Below are positions 1-7,451 of a stretch of 13,303 bases of DNA, piece after piece (position 1 is the stretch's first letter; every line of letters starts with the position of its first letter). The stretch comes from Bacteroidia bacterium. Lineage in GTDB: Bacteria > Bacteroidota > Bacteroidia > Bacteroidales > Dysgonomonadaceae. The notes under the pieces were generated by a model. That model worked only from the letters and a program-made list of their open reading frames with translations. It was not told where the DNA came from and made no database searches. The translations under genes and the position numbers were made by a program. The stretch spans positions 1 through 13,303 of the forward strand of contig JAUNRY010000036.1 in the NCBI GenBank assembly GCA_030539475.1. The letters are read 5' to 3'.

Positions 1-127
1 TTGTTGTTTTTAAATTATTTGATTAGTTAAATTGTTATTGGCCATAAAATTACAACAAAACATTTCATATATAAAATGATATAGGGAAAATAAATATAGA
101 ATAAATTTATATTATTAAGCCTCTTTA

Positions 128-925
128 TCAATTTTCCAACACCAAGATTTCCACTTTCCGGAAATCGATGGGATGCCCTTCGCTTTGGAGAGAAATTGTG
201 CCTTTGCTCAGCATTTTATCGCCGTTGTTGAGTTCAATGAGTTTTGCGAACGTGGCATCTCTTTCGTCCAGTTGAGGCTGGTTGTACTGAAGAACCGTGT
301 CGCCGTTGATGATGTGATAAATTACATCGTTTCCGCGCACTTCCACTTCGGCAGTAAGCCAGTCTTCGCCGTAGAAATTATCGGATGAGGAGTTAATGCA
401 ATGGTCGAGAATCAGTTCGTTGTTCATCACTACATTGGTTCCGGGTGTACACACGTTCATATTGGTGCGCTGCACAAGCGAATCGCTCGCCAACAGCTGA
501 ACCTCAACGGACGTGGGAAAATCCTGGTCTTTTTCCATGGATTCAGGAGTTTGCCCGTGCACCATAATTCCGGAATTTTTGTACGCCCAGCCCGGCGCTC
601 CGGGTGTTTGTTCGCCCACAATGCGGTATTCTACCCGAAGTTTGTAGTGCGAAAATTCGTCTTTGTAAAACAGATGGCCGAAACGGTCGCGCAACGAATC
701 GTACGCCTCGTAACGCACCTTAATCATTCCGTCTTCCACCCGAAAGGTGTTGCCGAAATTATCGCCGGCATCGTAGCCTCTGATTTTTACCGTCCAATCG
801 TTTAAATCGGTTCCGTTGAAAAGCTGAACCCAGCCGCCTTCAACCGCGCTGCTATTTTTGTTGTTGCAGGATACCGCTAAAAGTGTCATTGCAACAACAC
901 TGAATAATAACCATACTTTTTTCAT
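128..925 (-). CDS. DUF1080 (3-keto-disaccharide hydrolase-like) lipoprotein
   Basis: A 265-residue secreted lipoprotein. The N-terminus is a type II signal peptide with lipobox AVSC, so Cys20 would be lipidated. The mature part begins with the family hallmark VQLFNGTDLNDWTV (residues about 33-46) and keeps the later blocks SGIMVHGQ, EVQLL, CTPGTNVVMN and the C-terminal DFRKVEIL, all typical of the concanavalin-like DUF1080 domain (PF06439). Some members act on 3-keto-glycosides, cleaving sugars after oxidation at C3; others are only structurally assigned. It is the last gene of the minus-strand cluster, starting 5 nt after the stop of the CE15 esterase gene, so it is almost surely cotranscribed with it. 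The role in glycan breakdown is inferred from family and context; the exact substrate is unknown. Confidence 0.88.
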   Translation of the reverse strand: MKKVWLLFSVVAMTLLAVSCNNKNSSAVEGGWVQLFNGTDLNDWTVKIRGYDAGDNFGNTFRVEDGMIKVRYEAYDSLRDRFGHLFYKDEFSHYKLRVEYRIVGEQTPGAPGWAYKNSGIMVHGQTPESMEKDQDFPTSVEVQLLASDSLVQRTNMNVCTPGTNVVMNNELILDHCINSSSDNFYGEDWLTAEVEVRGNDVIYHIINGDTVLQYNQPQLDERDATFAKLIELNNGDKMLSKGTISLQSEGHPIDFRKVEILVLEN

Positions 926-930
926 AAATT

Positions 931-2121
931 CTACTTTTTATTGTTGTTTTTTTTGAAATATTCATCGGCGAATTTCACGAACTGCCGCCAGTCGAAAAGA
1001 TTCATGTCGTGCCCGCCGTCGCGGTTGTGAAAACCCAGCGGCAAGTGAATAACCTGCTCATTGTCAGGTGGCATATTGTCGGGTAAATTCGGTTTGAAAT
1101 CATACAGTCCGAAAACCGGTTGCGCCGCCGCCAGGGCAAGATACTGCCCTTTGGGGTCTGCCCAGGAATCTTCCGCGGCGCTCGCCACATACACGGCGCG
1201 TGGAGCCAGCAAGGCCAGCAACATGTGTTGGTCTATGGGCAGGTTGTGCTCGTTGTTGGCATATTCGGCGTACTTGGGTATGAACCAATGCGGGAAATTT
1301 CGGGTGATGACTTCCACGGATTCGCCGAAGTTTCTTCTCGAAAGTTTTGCTCCCGAATTGCCCGATTCATTCGAAACAGCCATTGCCACCCTTTGGTCTT
1401 GCGCCCCGCACCACAGCGCGGCCTTGCCACCGCGGGAATGCCCCACGACGATTACTTTTTTGGCATCGACCGCTGTATCGGTTTCAAGATAATCGATAAC
1501 CCGGCCGGCGCCCCAACCCCATGCGCCAAGGGCGCGCATTCCGTTGGGTTGTGAGATGTGTTCCGGGTAGAGTTTGGTGAGGATTTGGTTCACGTATTGG
1601 GTTTTGTGGTCGGGGGCTACGTCTTTCACATCGAAGCCGGCCATGGCGTAGCCGGAGTTTATGACTTCTTCTACCGGCCAAAATTCATTGTCGGGAGACG
1701 GATTCATGGTTTCTCCCCCACGGTGGTTGATGGTAAGAAACACCGGCGCCGGTTTTTTCACGTTGTTGGGAATATACAAATGCGCTTGTATTGTGATGAT
1801 TTTTTTGTTTCGAACCACGTAAATAGCCACTTTTTTAAAAGTCGCTTTTCCCGTTAGTGCATTGTTATTTTGCTCCAGCACCTTGAATTCGATTTTATCG
1901 AAACTGTCGGGAACTTGCCCGTACACGTTATCCTCGAAAAGTTTCAGGATTTCCGGGCGGCGAATCGTGTTCCACTTTTCGGAGGAATTTATTTCCTCGC
2001 CGTTTTGAGCCCTTAGCAATTCCGGCAACACGTAGCTGCCTACTTTGCTTTCATCGGTGTTTTGAGCAAAAATGGCTGTTGTGAACGTGAATAACAGAAT
2101 GTAGAGTAGATGTATTTTCAT
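931..2121 (-). CDS. CE15-family glucuronoyl esterase (alpha/beta hydrolase), secreted
   Basis: A 396-residue exported alpha/beta hydrolase with a cleavable signal peptide ending about FAQ (residue 20). The nucleophile elbow GHSRGGK places Ser229 and a Lys at +4 (Lys233). Glu252 in SNESG lies exactly 23 residues after the serine, the spacing of the catalytic Glu in characterised CE15 enzymes, and His371 in GGHDMN is the likely catalytic histidine. The block LPIDQHMLLALLAPR and the following AEDSWADPKG are also typical of bacterial CE15 proteins. CE15 enzymes hydrolyse the ester between 4-O-methyl-glucuronate on xylan and lignin alcohols. Generic annotation might say acetylxylan esterase, but the Ser-Glu-His layout favours CE15. 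It sits between the GH43 gene (48-nt gap) and the DUF1080 gene (5-nt gap), consistent with glucuronoxylan debranching. Confidence 0.85.
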   Translation of the reverse strand: MKIHLLYILLFTFTTAIFAQNTDESKVGSYVLPELLRAQNGEEINSSEKWNTIRRPEILKLFEDNVYGQVPDSFDKIEFKVLEQNNNALTGKATFKKVAIYVVRNKKIITIQAHLYIPNNVKKPAPVFLTINHRGGETMNPSPDNEFWPVEEVINSGYAMAGFDVKDVAPDHKTQYVNQILTKLYPEHISQPNGMRALGAWGWGAGRVIDYLETDTAVDAKKVIVVGHSRGGKAALWCGAQDQRVAMAVSNESGNSGAKLSRRNFGESVEVITRNFPHWFIPKYAEYANNEHNLPIDQHMLLALLAPRAVYVASAAEDSWADPKGQYLALAAAQPVFGLYDFKPNLPDNMPPDNEQVIHLPLGFHNRDGGHDMNLFDWRQFVKFADEYFKKNNNKK

Positions 2122-2154
2122 AATTTAAATGATTTGAAATAGAGATTATTGCAT

Positions 2155-2162
2155 CAAACATA
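2155..2162 (-). promoter_or_regulatory. Candidate internal -7 promoter box
   Basis: Read on the minus strand the sequence is TATGTTTG, an exact match to the Bacteroidota -7 consensus TAnnTTTG, lying in the 48-nt gap between the GH43 and CE15 genes, about 33 nt before the CE15 start codon. No convincing TTTG -33 box stands 19-20 nt further upstream, so this is a weak call. If real, it would let the esterase and DUF1080 genes be expressed separately from the front of the cluster. Confidence 0.3.
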
Positions 2163-2169
2163 TTCTATT

Positions 2170-3705
2170 TTACAACTTCCCCATCCTAAAATAAGAAAAC
2201 TCTGCCTGCTGTTCCGGCTCGCCTATATGAATCAGTCCGGGGCGGGCAACCCTGTCCCATCGAACTAAAAAGCCGGTGTTTACCGGTTCGTGCGACACGC
2301 GTGTCCAGTTTTTTCCGTTCGTACCGGTGTAAAAAGTAAGCATGCAGCCGTCTCGAACTTCAATTTTAAGGTACATGTTTCTTTTTGCGGAAACCGTCTC
2401 AACCAATATGGTTTCCTTATTATCCCTGACGGATTTCAAGATTAACTTGCCTCCCCGGATACCGAAAACCAGCAGGTTTTTGTCGTCTCCATACATGGTG
2501 AGCCCTTTAAAACTGTTGCTTCTGTTGACGACTTGGGTTTCGTAAGCATAATCGGTGGTTTGCGGACGCAAGCAGAGGGCTGTTCCGTAGTTGTTTTCAC
2601 CGATGGGATTCCCGCTCAACAAGAGTTTTCCTCTTTTAAGTTTTGCATCGATGTCTGAAAACGGATAATTCCATGTCCAATCCACTTTGAGCGATTTATC
2701 GGTAAATTCGTCGTTGAAACCCGTCCATTTTTTTTGAACGGTGCCCCCGAAAGGAGCTACCTGGTTCGTAGTTATCAGATTACCGGTTGTGAAACGAATC
2801 CAGTTATCATCGGTTATTTCTATTTCCTGCAAAGAAGGCTGCCGCCCCAAGTAGAATCCGGCACCTTTTTGATAGGCGTGGAACAGGTAAAACAATCTGT
2901 TGTCGTCGGTTTCAACCAATGTGCCGTGCCCGCCCGCCTGGAAATCGCCGTTGCCCCCCTGCAAAATAGGATTGCCGCTGTATATTTCATAAGGCCCAGC
3001 GAAGTTTTTGGAGCGGGCAACGCGCACGTCGTAATCGCTCGACGGGCCGCAACAGCCACGCGCCGAGTAGATAATGTAGTAATAATTGCCGTGCTTGAAA
3101 TGCTGTTGCCCTTCCATGCCGATTCTCTCATCGTCTTTCATCAGGGAAAAAACTTCGCCTTCGAGCCTTAATCCGTCTTCGGATAATTTTGCGGCTAATA
3201 ATTCTATCGGGCGGTTGTCCAATCCGTAGGCTTTCCAACTGATGTAAAGTTGTCCGTTGTCGTTAAACACGAAAGCATCGATAGATTCGGTGCCGTATTC
3301 TATGATCGGGCCGTGGTCTGTAAATTCTTTGTACGGAGAATCGACAGAGGCCACGCCTATAAACGATACGTTATCGGTTTTTCGGCGGGCTGTGTAATAA
3401 CAGAAAATTTTGTTGTTGTGGTAATACAGTTCGGGAGCCCAGAAAGAGTGCGATGTCCAACCGGGTTTCTTGTTGAAAACGTGCCCTATTTGTGTCCAGT
3501 TCACCAAATCGGTTGAAGAAAACATGGGATAAAAAGGCGCCCATTCCGAGGAGGTTCCCGTAGCGTAAAAAGTGTTTCCAATCTTTATTACGGTGGGGTC
3601 GGCCATGTCGGAAGTAATGACCGGATTTTGGTAATATCCTTCGGTTTGACTAAAAATGTTGATGGATAACAGAGCGGTTACCGCGAATAGAAATATTGTT
3701 TTCAT
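2170..3705 (-). CDS. GH43 family glycosidase (beta-xylosidase/arabinofuranosidase type), secreted
   Basis: A 511-residue exported enzyme with a signal peptide (residues 1-20). The N-terminal part (about 25-300) is a five-bladed beta-propeller GH43 domain. The three acidic residues are visible: Asp36 in ADPTVI (general base), Asp143 in SIDAFVF (pKa modulator) and Glu198 in GMEGQ (general acid); His260 in GGHGT is another conserved propeller residue. Residues about 325-511 form a second beta-sandwich domain of the concanavalin/DUF1349-like type often found after GH43 propellers (NDEFTDKSL, then FSYFRMG near the end). GH43 enzymes usually release xylose or arabinose from xylan, arabinoxylan or arabinan; the subfamily and substrate cannot be told by eye. 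It lies 8 nt after the thioredoxin lipoprotein gene and upstream of the CE15 esterase, supporting a shared hemicellulose role. Confidence 0.9.
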   Translation of the reverse strand: MKTIFLFAVTALLSINIFSQTEGYYQNPVITSDMADPTVIKIGNTFYATGTSSEWAPFYPMFSSTDLVNWTQIGHVFNKKPGWTSHSFWAPELYYHNNKIFCYYTARRKTDNVSFIGVASVDSPYKEFTDHGPIIEYGTESIDAFVFNDNGQLYISWKAYGLDNRPIELLAAKLSEDGLRLEGEVFSLMKDDERIGMEGQQHFKHGNYYYIIYSARGCCGPSSDYDVRVARSKNFAGPYEIYSGNPILQGGNGDFQAGGHGTLVETDDNRLFYLFHAYQKGAGFYLGRQPSLQEIEITDDNWIRFTTGNLITTNQVAPFGGTVQKKWTGFNDEFTDKSLKVDWTWNYPFSDIDAKLKRGKLLLSGNPIGENNYGTALCLRPQTTDYAYETQVVNRSNSFKGLTMYGDDKNLLVFGIRGGKLILKSVRDNKETILVETVSAKRNMYLKIEVRDGCMLTFYTGTNGKNWTRVSHEPVNTGFLVRWDRVARPGLIHIGEPEQQAEFSYFRMGKL

Positions 3706-3713
3706 ATTTTTTA

Positions 3714-4691
3714 TTAGTTTGGCCTTGCAAAAAACATTTCGATAGCCTCAATGGAGGTATCTTTGAGAATTACTTTTTTATCTTTGTCGAGCAGATACAA
3801 CGTGGGAATTGCCTTGATGTCGTACAGCCGCTCTTTGGTAATAACCATGTCTTTGTCGTAAGCGTGAGTCCAGTTGGCGGGCATTTGGTGCAGGTGGGCC
3901 AGCCATTCATCGAGGTGGGCATCGGGATAAAGGGTGAGTATGGTGAGCATGGTGCGGGTGGGCGAGTTCATGGAAAGCGCGTGGTTCAGCGCCTGCGATT
4001 TTGTGAGCGCGTCCATAACGGAAAGGCACGTGTTGCACCCGGGGTTTGAGAACATCAGGATGAGGTATTCGCTGCGGATGGAATGCAGGGTGCGCGATTC
4101 TCCCGATGGCGGCGTATAGGTAAAATCTGCCGCTGTTTGCCCGACTCTGTTTTTCAAGGCCATATCCAGGCGGAACTGATACCGTGATTTTTCCGTTTCC
4201 GGCAAATAATCGGATTGTACCAGTTGGCGCAGAATAGGAATGTAGAACTCTTCGTTGCGAAACGGGGAGTTGGCATCGTAAAAATATTTATCGAAAAGCG
4301 TGGCAAAATACTCGTACACAACGTTGTTGGTTTCGGCCTTTTTCAACGTGTAGGCAAGCGATTCATGCGCTTTTTCCTCCGGAACATACGAAAGAATATT
4401 GATGTAATCCACAAAAGCTTGTTCGGTAATTTCGGGACGACGGGTTAGCTTTTCGTCCGCAAAGTCAAACCGGTCCCAATAGTGCATCACCAGATAGGAG
4501 GCGCGGGCATCGGAGTTGGTGATTTCCGCCGGGATTTCGGGCAGCACAAACGTATCGGGAACGATAATTTGCGTTCGTATGGGCGAATCTTCTTCCGGTG
4601 CATCCGTCTGCGCCTTCTTGCTCGATGAGCAGCAGCAAACTGCCAGGGAAGCGATTAACAGGAAGAATAGTTTCAGAAAATATTGAATCAT
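3714..4691 (-). CDS. Thioredoxin-fold lipoprotein with N-terminal DUF5106-like domain
   Basis: A 325-residue envelope protein. The signal peptide ends in LAVCCCSSS, with three consecutive cysteines at 19-21, so the lipidated residue is ambiguous. Residues about 50-185 form a helical region like DUF5106, found in front of thioredoxin domains in Bacteroidales. Residues about 185-320 are a TlpA/thioredoxin-like domain with redox motif CNTC (219-222, in SNPGCNTC) and the cis-proline loop AIPTLY (Pro296). It probably exchanges thiols or disulfides on the periplasmic face; partners are unknown. It heads the minus-strand cluster, 8 nt before the GH43 gene, and is divergent from dnaX. The spacing suggests cotranscription with the glycan genes, but a functional link is not obvious; it may be a housekeeping gene whose transcript runs on. 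No exact TAnnTTTG box was found upstream of it. Confidence 0.82.
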   Translation of the reverse strand: MIQYFLKLFFLLIASLAVCCCSSSKKAQTDAPEEDSPIRTQIIVPDTFVLPEIPAEITNSDARASYLVMHYWDRFDFADEKLTRRPEITEQAFVDYINILSYVPEEKAHESLAYTLKKAETNNVVYEYFATLFDKYFYDANSPFRNEEFYIPILRQLVQSDYLPETEKSRYQFRLDMALKNRVGQTAADFTYTPPSGESRTLHSIRSEYLILMFSNPGCNTCLSVMDALTKSQALNHALSMNSPTRTMLTILTLYPDAHLDEWLAHLHQMPANWTHAYDKDMVITKERLYDIKAIPTLYLLDKDKKVILKDTSIEAIEMFFARPN

Positions 4692-4733
4692 AATAAGTAA
4701 ATGATAAGAATTATCGCAACGTTATTTGAGAAT

Positions 4734-4775
4734 GGCTGCGCCGATAATGCTGCGCGATAGTGGCTTCGCCGATAA
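4734..4775. repeat. Short tandem 14-bp units between divergent genes
   Basis: GGCTGCGCCGATAA (4734-4747) recurs with one change as GGCTTCGCCGATAA (4762-4775). A degenerate middle unit, TGCTGCGCGATAG, fills the space between them, giving three near-tandem copies. They are 5' of the thioredoxin lipoprotein gene and more GC-rich than the surrounding AT-rich spacer. Function unknown; they could be a regulator site or a slipped-strand duplication. Confidence 0.45.
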
Positions 4776-4889
4776 ACGGAAAGTTTGTTGAATAAATTTA
4801 AACCTTTTTTTGCCTGCCGTAAAAATACAAAATTTCTTTCTATGTTCTAACCTATTCATCGAATGAATGAAAAAATTGAGATTTTTTTG

Positions 4890-4897
4890 TACATTTG
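4890..4897 (+). promoter_or_regulatory. dnaX -7 promoter box (TACATTTG)
   Basis: TACATTTG is an exact TAnnTTTG match, placed 23 nt before the ATG at 4921. A transcript from this box would begin at about 4903-4906. That excludes the in-frame ATG at 4867 and supports the ATG at 4921 as the dnaX start. No good -33 TTTG is seen at the expected distance. Confidence 0.5.
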
Positions 4898-4920
4898 TCT
4901 TTCATAATTTCAGGAAAAAA

Positions 4921-6651
4921 ATGGACAATTACATTGTTTCGGCACGAAAATACAGGCCCGTAACTTTTCGCTCGGTAGTGGGACAGGAAGCGTTGACCAC
5001 CACGCTTAAAAACGCAATCGCTCGCAATAAACTCGCGCATGCCTATTTGTTTTGCGGCCCGCGCGGGGTGGGAAAAACCACTTGCGCCCGCATTTTTGCC
5101 AAGACCATTAATTGCCTGAATCTCACGCCGGAGCACGAAGCGTGCAACCGGTGCGAATCGTGTGTTGCATTTGATGAACAACGGTCTTACAACATTCACG
5201 AACTGGATGCCGCATCAAATAATTCTGTCGATGATATCCGCACGATCATCGATCAGGTGCGCATTCCGCCCCAGATTGGCAAGTACAAGGTTTACATCAT
5301 CGATGAGGTTCACATGTTATCTCCTTCGGCCTTCAACTCGTTTCTGAAAACGCTGGAAGAACCGCCGGCACACGCCATTTTTATTTTGGCCACCACGGAA
5401 AAGCACAAGATAATTCCCACCATTTTATCCCGATGCCAGGTGTACGATTTCAACCGCATCAGCATTTCCGATATGGTGAACCACCTGCAATACGTGGCAC
5501 AGAAAGAGAATGTGCTGGCAGAACCGGAAGCGCTCAACATCATCGCTCAAAAGGCCGACGGCGGTATGCGCGACGCGCTTTCAATCTTCGACCAAACGGT
5601 GAGTTACACGGCGGGAAATGTTACGTACAAATCGGTTATCGAAAACCTGAATGTGCTCGATTTTGAATATTATTTCAAACTCACCGATGCCATCCTTGCC
5701 GGAAGCGTGATAAACAGCTTGCTTATCCTGAACGATATTCTGATGCGCGGATTTGAAGGGCAATACATCATCAGCGGTATAATGTCGCATTTTCGCGATT
5801 TACTGGTGTGCAAAGATCCCGTAACGGCGCAACTGTTTGAAGTGGGGGCATCTATCCGCGAGCGATATGTGGCTACCGCAAAGCAGTGCAGCAACGATTT
5901 TCTGTACAACGCCATAGAAATTGCCAACGATTGCGATTTAAACTACCGGTTGAGCAAAAACAAGCGCTTGTTGCTGGAACTCACTCTCATCAAGCTTTGC
6001 CAATTATCGGAAAATCCTGCGGAGCCATCGGCGCCTGCCGAAAAAAAAAACGAACTTAAGCCCGTAACCCCTTCGGAAAAGACGCAACCGAAAGAAAAAA
6101 CGGAACCCGTTCAACCTCCGAATATCGTTTCCGAACCCAAGCCGGAGATAAAACCCGCGCCTCGTGCCGAGAAGAAACCTGTTGGAAAATCTATGGACGG
6201 ACTGGGCGTTTCCTTATCGTCTCTGTCGAAAGACGACAAGGAAAAACCGGCAGAAAATACACTTTCGAATGCCGAAGCCAAACAAAACAACCAGCTTTTT
6301 ACGGAAGACCAGCTTCAGGCGGCTTGGCAAGATTTCGCGGAAAACCTGAAAGAAGAAAAACTGCTGAAAAACACCATGACGCTGTACAAACCCAAGATGC
6401 TGAGCAACTCGGTTTTTGAAGTGGAAGTGAATACGGAAATCAACAAGAATTACTTAGACGACCACAGCCAGGCAATTTTGTCTTATTTGCGCAAGCAATT
6501 GTTGAATGACGATATTACGATGACGATTAAAATTTCCGAGGCCATTGCCGTGAAAAAACCATTGACATCGCGAGAGATTTTTGATGACATGGTGCAGAAA
6601 AATCCTTCGTTGCAGAAATTGTCGGATGAGTTTGATTTGGAGTTGAGCTGA
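4921..6651 (+). CDS. dnaX: DNA polymerase III subunit gamma/tau
   Basis: The AAA+ ATPase of the clamp loader, which with delta and delta-prime loads the sliding clamp; its tau form also links polymerase cores. I start it at 4921 (576 residues): MDNYIVSARKYRP matches the family N-terminus, AGGAAAAAA precedes it, and a promoter box lies upstream. An in-frame ATG at 4867 would add 18 unlike residues. Visible motifs are Walker A GPRGVGKTT (46-54), four zinc-binding cysteines (65, 75, 78, 81), Walker B IIDEVH (Asp128, Glu129), sensor 1 LATTEKHK and the SRC arginine-finger motif (170-172). After residue about 365 comes a Pro/Lys/Glu-rich linker, then a C-terminal region (about 470-576) for the tau-specific part. 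An A10 tract at 6041-6050 probably allows a short gamma form. The stop overlaps the next gene's ATG by 1 nt. Confidence 0.97.
   Translation: MDNYIVSARKYRPVTFRSVVGQEALTTTLKNAIARNKLAHAYLFCGPRGVGKTTCARIFAKTINCLNLTPEHEACNRCESCVAFDEQRSYNIHELDAASNNSVDDIRTIIDQVRIPPQIGKYKVYIIDEVHMLSPSAFNSFLKTLEEPPAHAIFILATTEKHKIIPTILSRCQVYDFNRISISDMVNHLQYVAQKENVLAEPEALNIIAQKADGGMRDALSIFDQTVSYTAGNVTYKSVIENLNVLDFEYYFKLTDAILAGSVINSLLILNDILMRGFEGQYIISGIMSHFRDLLVCKDPVTAQLFEVGASIRERYVATAKQCSNDFLYNAIEIANDCDLNYRLSKNKRLLLELTLIKLCQLSENPAEPSAPAEKKNELKPVTPSEKTQPKEKTEPVQPPNIVSEPKPEIKPAPRAEKKPVGKSMDGLGVSLSSLSKDDKEKPAENTLSNAEAKQNNQLFTEDQLQAAWQDFAENLKEEKLLKNTMTLYKPKMLSNSVFEVEVNTEINKNYLDDHSQAILSYLRKQLLNDDITMTIKISEAIAVKKPLTSREIFDDMVQKNPSLQKLSDEFDLELS
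6041..6050 (+). promoter_or_regulatory. A10 slippery tract in dnaX (probable gamma-producing frameshift site)
   Basis: Ten consecutive A residues fall at codons 374-377 (GAA AAA AAA AAC), at the junction between the ATPase/collar part and the linker. A -1 shift (or insertion of one A) reads AAA CGA ACT then TAA at 6057-6059, giving a 379-residue product. Loss of one A also meets a stop, TAA at 6065-6067, giving 381 residues. The place and outcome match known dnaX gamma production: ribosomal frameshifting on an A-rich heptamer in E. coli, and transcript slippage on an A9 run in Thermus. No strong stimulatory hairpin is apparent, so polymerase slippage seems the likelier mechanism. This is inferred, not shown. 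Confidence 0.6.
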
Positions 6652-7319
6652 TGAAAATAAAACCCGTTTCGCTGATTTGTTGCGTACTGCTGATTGTGTT
6701 TTCCTGCAACAGAAATAAATCGCGGCAACATGTGCCCATTCTTGAGGTTTCAACCGATACAATTGAGGCAGTTGAGAAGAAAGACACCCTAATTACGGAT
6801 TCAAAACTCACTTTTGAAGAAGCTATTGACGGAACAAAAGCACCGCAACACATTATTAATCAATTGGAATTGTTTGATGTTGTGTATCTTTCCACCGACG
6901 GGAAAATTCACCAAGGCCAAATACTTTCGAACAAAAAAATAGCAGACGACATTCGGCACATGTTCAATTTTATGCTCGAAAATAATTTTGTTATCGCAAA
7001 AGCCATTCCCATTGTACGGTATAACTGGAGCGACAGCTTGTCGATGGACGACAACAACACGTATAGTTTTTGCTACCGCAACATTTCATATTCGCGCCAC
7101 GCGCACGGCATGGCCATCGATATCAATCCGCGTTTCAATCCGTTGCGGTGGAAAAACGTGAACCGCCCCAATCAACCCGAAGGCGCCGTGCTTGACACAA
7201 CCGTCAACGGCACGCTGCATCCCGGTCATGTGGTGGTAAAGGAATTCAGAAGAATGGGTTTTCGCTGGGGGCACACTTTCTCGAAATATTGGGATGATCA
7301 TCATTTTGAGAAGAGGTGA
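6651..7319 (+). CDS. M15-family metallopeptidase lipoprotein (endolysin-like peptidoglycan peptidase)
   Basis: A 222-residue lipoprotein with a signal peptide ending IVFSC (Cys19). Residues about 55-222 carry a peptidase M15 (D-Ala-D-Ala carboxypeptidase/L-Ala-D-Glu peptidase type) domain. The SxHxxGxAxD motif is present as SRHAHGMAID, giving zinc ligands His150 and Asp157, and the C-terminal WDDHHFE supplies catalytic Asp215 and the third zinc ligand His218. Such enzymes cut peptide stems of peptidoglycan; the lipid anchor would place this one in the envelope, suggesting wall remodelling rather than lysis. The ATG overlaps the dnaX TGA by one base (TGATG), so translation is probably coupled to dnaX. 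The exact bond cleaved is not deducible here. Confidence 0.87.
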   Translation: MKIKPVSLICCVLLIVFSCNRNKSRQHVPILEVSTDTIEAVEKKDTLITDSKLTFEEAIDGTKAPQHIINQLELFDVVYLSTDGKIHQGQILSNKKIADDIRHMFNFMLENNFVIAKAIPIVRYNWSDSLSMDDNNTYSFCYRNISYSRHAHGMAIDINPRFNPLRWKNVNRPNQPEGAVLDTTVNGTLHPGHVVVKEFRRMGFRWGHTFSKYWDDHHFEKR

Positions 7320-7322
7320 TTG

Positions 7323-7357
7323 GAGTTATGAGTTATAAGTTATGAGTTTGGAGTTTA
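7323..7357. repeat. Five tandem heptamers (GAGTTAT-type)
   Basis: GAGTTAT, GAGTTAT, AAGTTAT, GAGTTTG and GAGTTTA follow each other without a gap just after the peptidase gene stop. This kind of degenerate heptamer run is common in Bacteroidota intergenic DNA. No coding or hairpin potential is seen in it. Confidence 0.6.
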
Positions 7358-7383
7358 GGCAGGGCAAGAGATGAATAGTTAGC

Positions 7384-7414
7384 AAAAAAATCGCAAATTG
7401 TAAATCGTAATTTG
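7384..7414 (-). terminator. Weak AT-rich terminator for the alpha/beta hydrolase gene
   Basis: On the minus strand a 6-bp stem CAAATT/AATTTG (7409-7414 with 7394-7399) with a 9-nt loop is followed within a few bases by a run of seven T (7384-7390). It lies downstream of the hydrolase stop, between convergent genes. The stem is entirely weak except for its outer C-G pair, so efficiency is uncertain. Confidence 0.4.
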
Positions 7415-7451
7415 TAAATCAAAAATCGAAATAATCTAACCATAAGTCTGT

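Noticed and set aside
1..127. Possible terminator or small gene at the left edge
   Set aside because: The stretch is very AT-rich with only loose inverted repeats (TTGTTGT with ACAACAA; CATTT with AAATG). I see no T-tailed stem and no credible frame.
466..476. GTGCGCTGCAC as a further operator copy
   Set aside because: It is inside the DUF1080 coding region, lacks the TGTG arms and central spacing, and is likely chance.
401..805. A plus-strand open frame opposite the DUF1080 gene, and similar frames opposite CE15 and GH43
   Set aside because: All are antisense to genes with clear domains, lack signal or motif content, and have no promoter or ribosome-binding features.
4867..4920. Upstream ATG extension of dnaX by 18 residues
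   Set aside because: The extension is unlike DnaX N-termini, the -7 box at 4890-4897 would lie inside it, and the ATG at 4921 has a purine-rich AGGAAAAAA before it.
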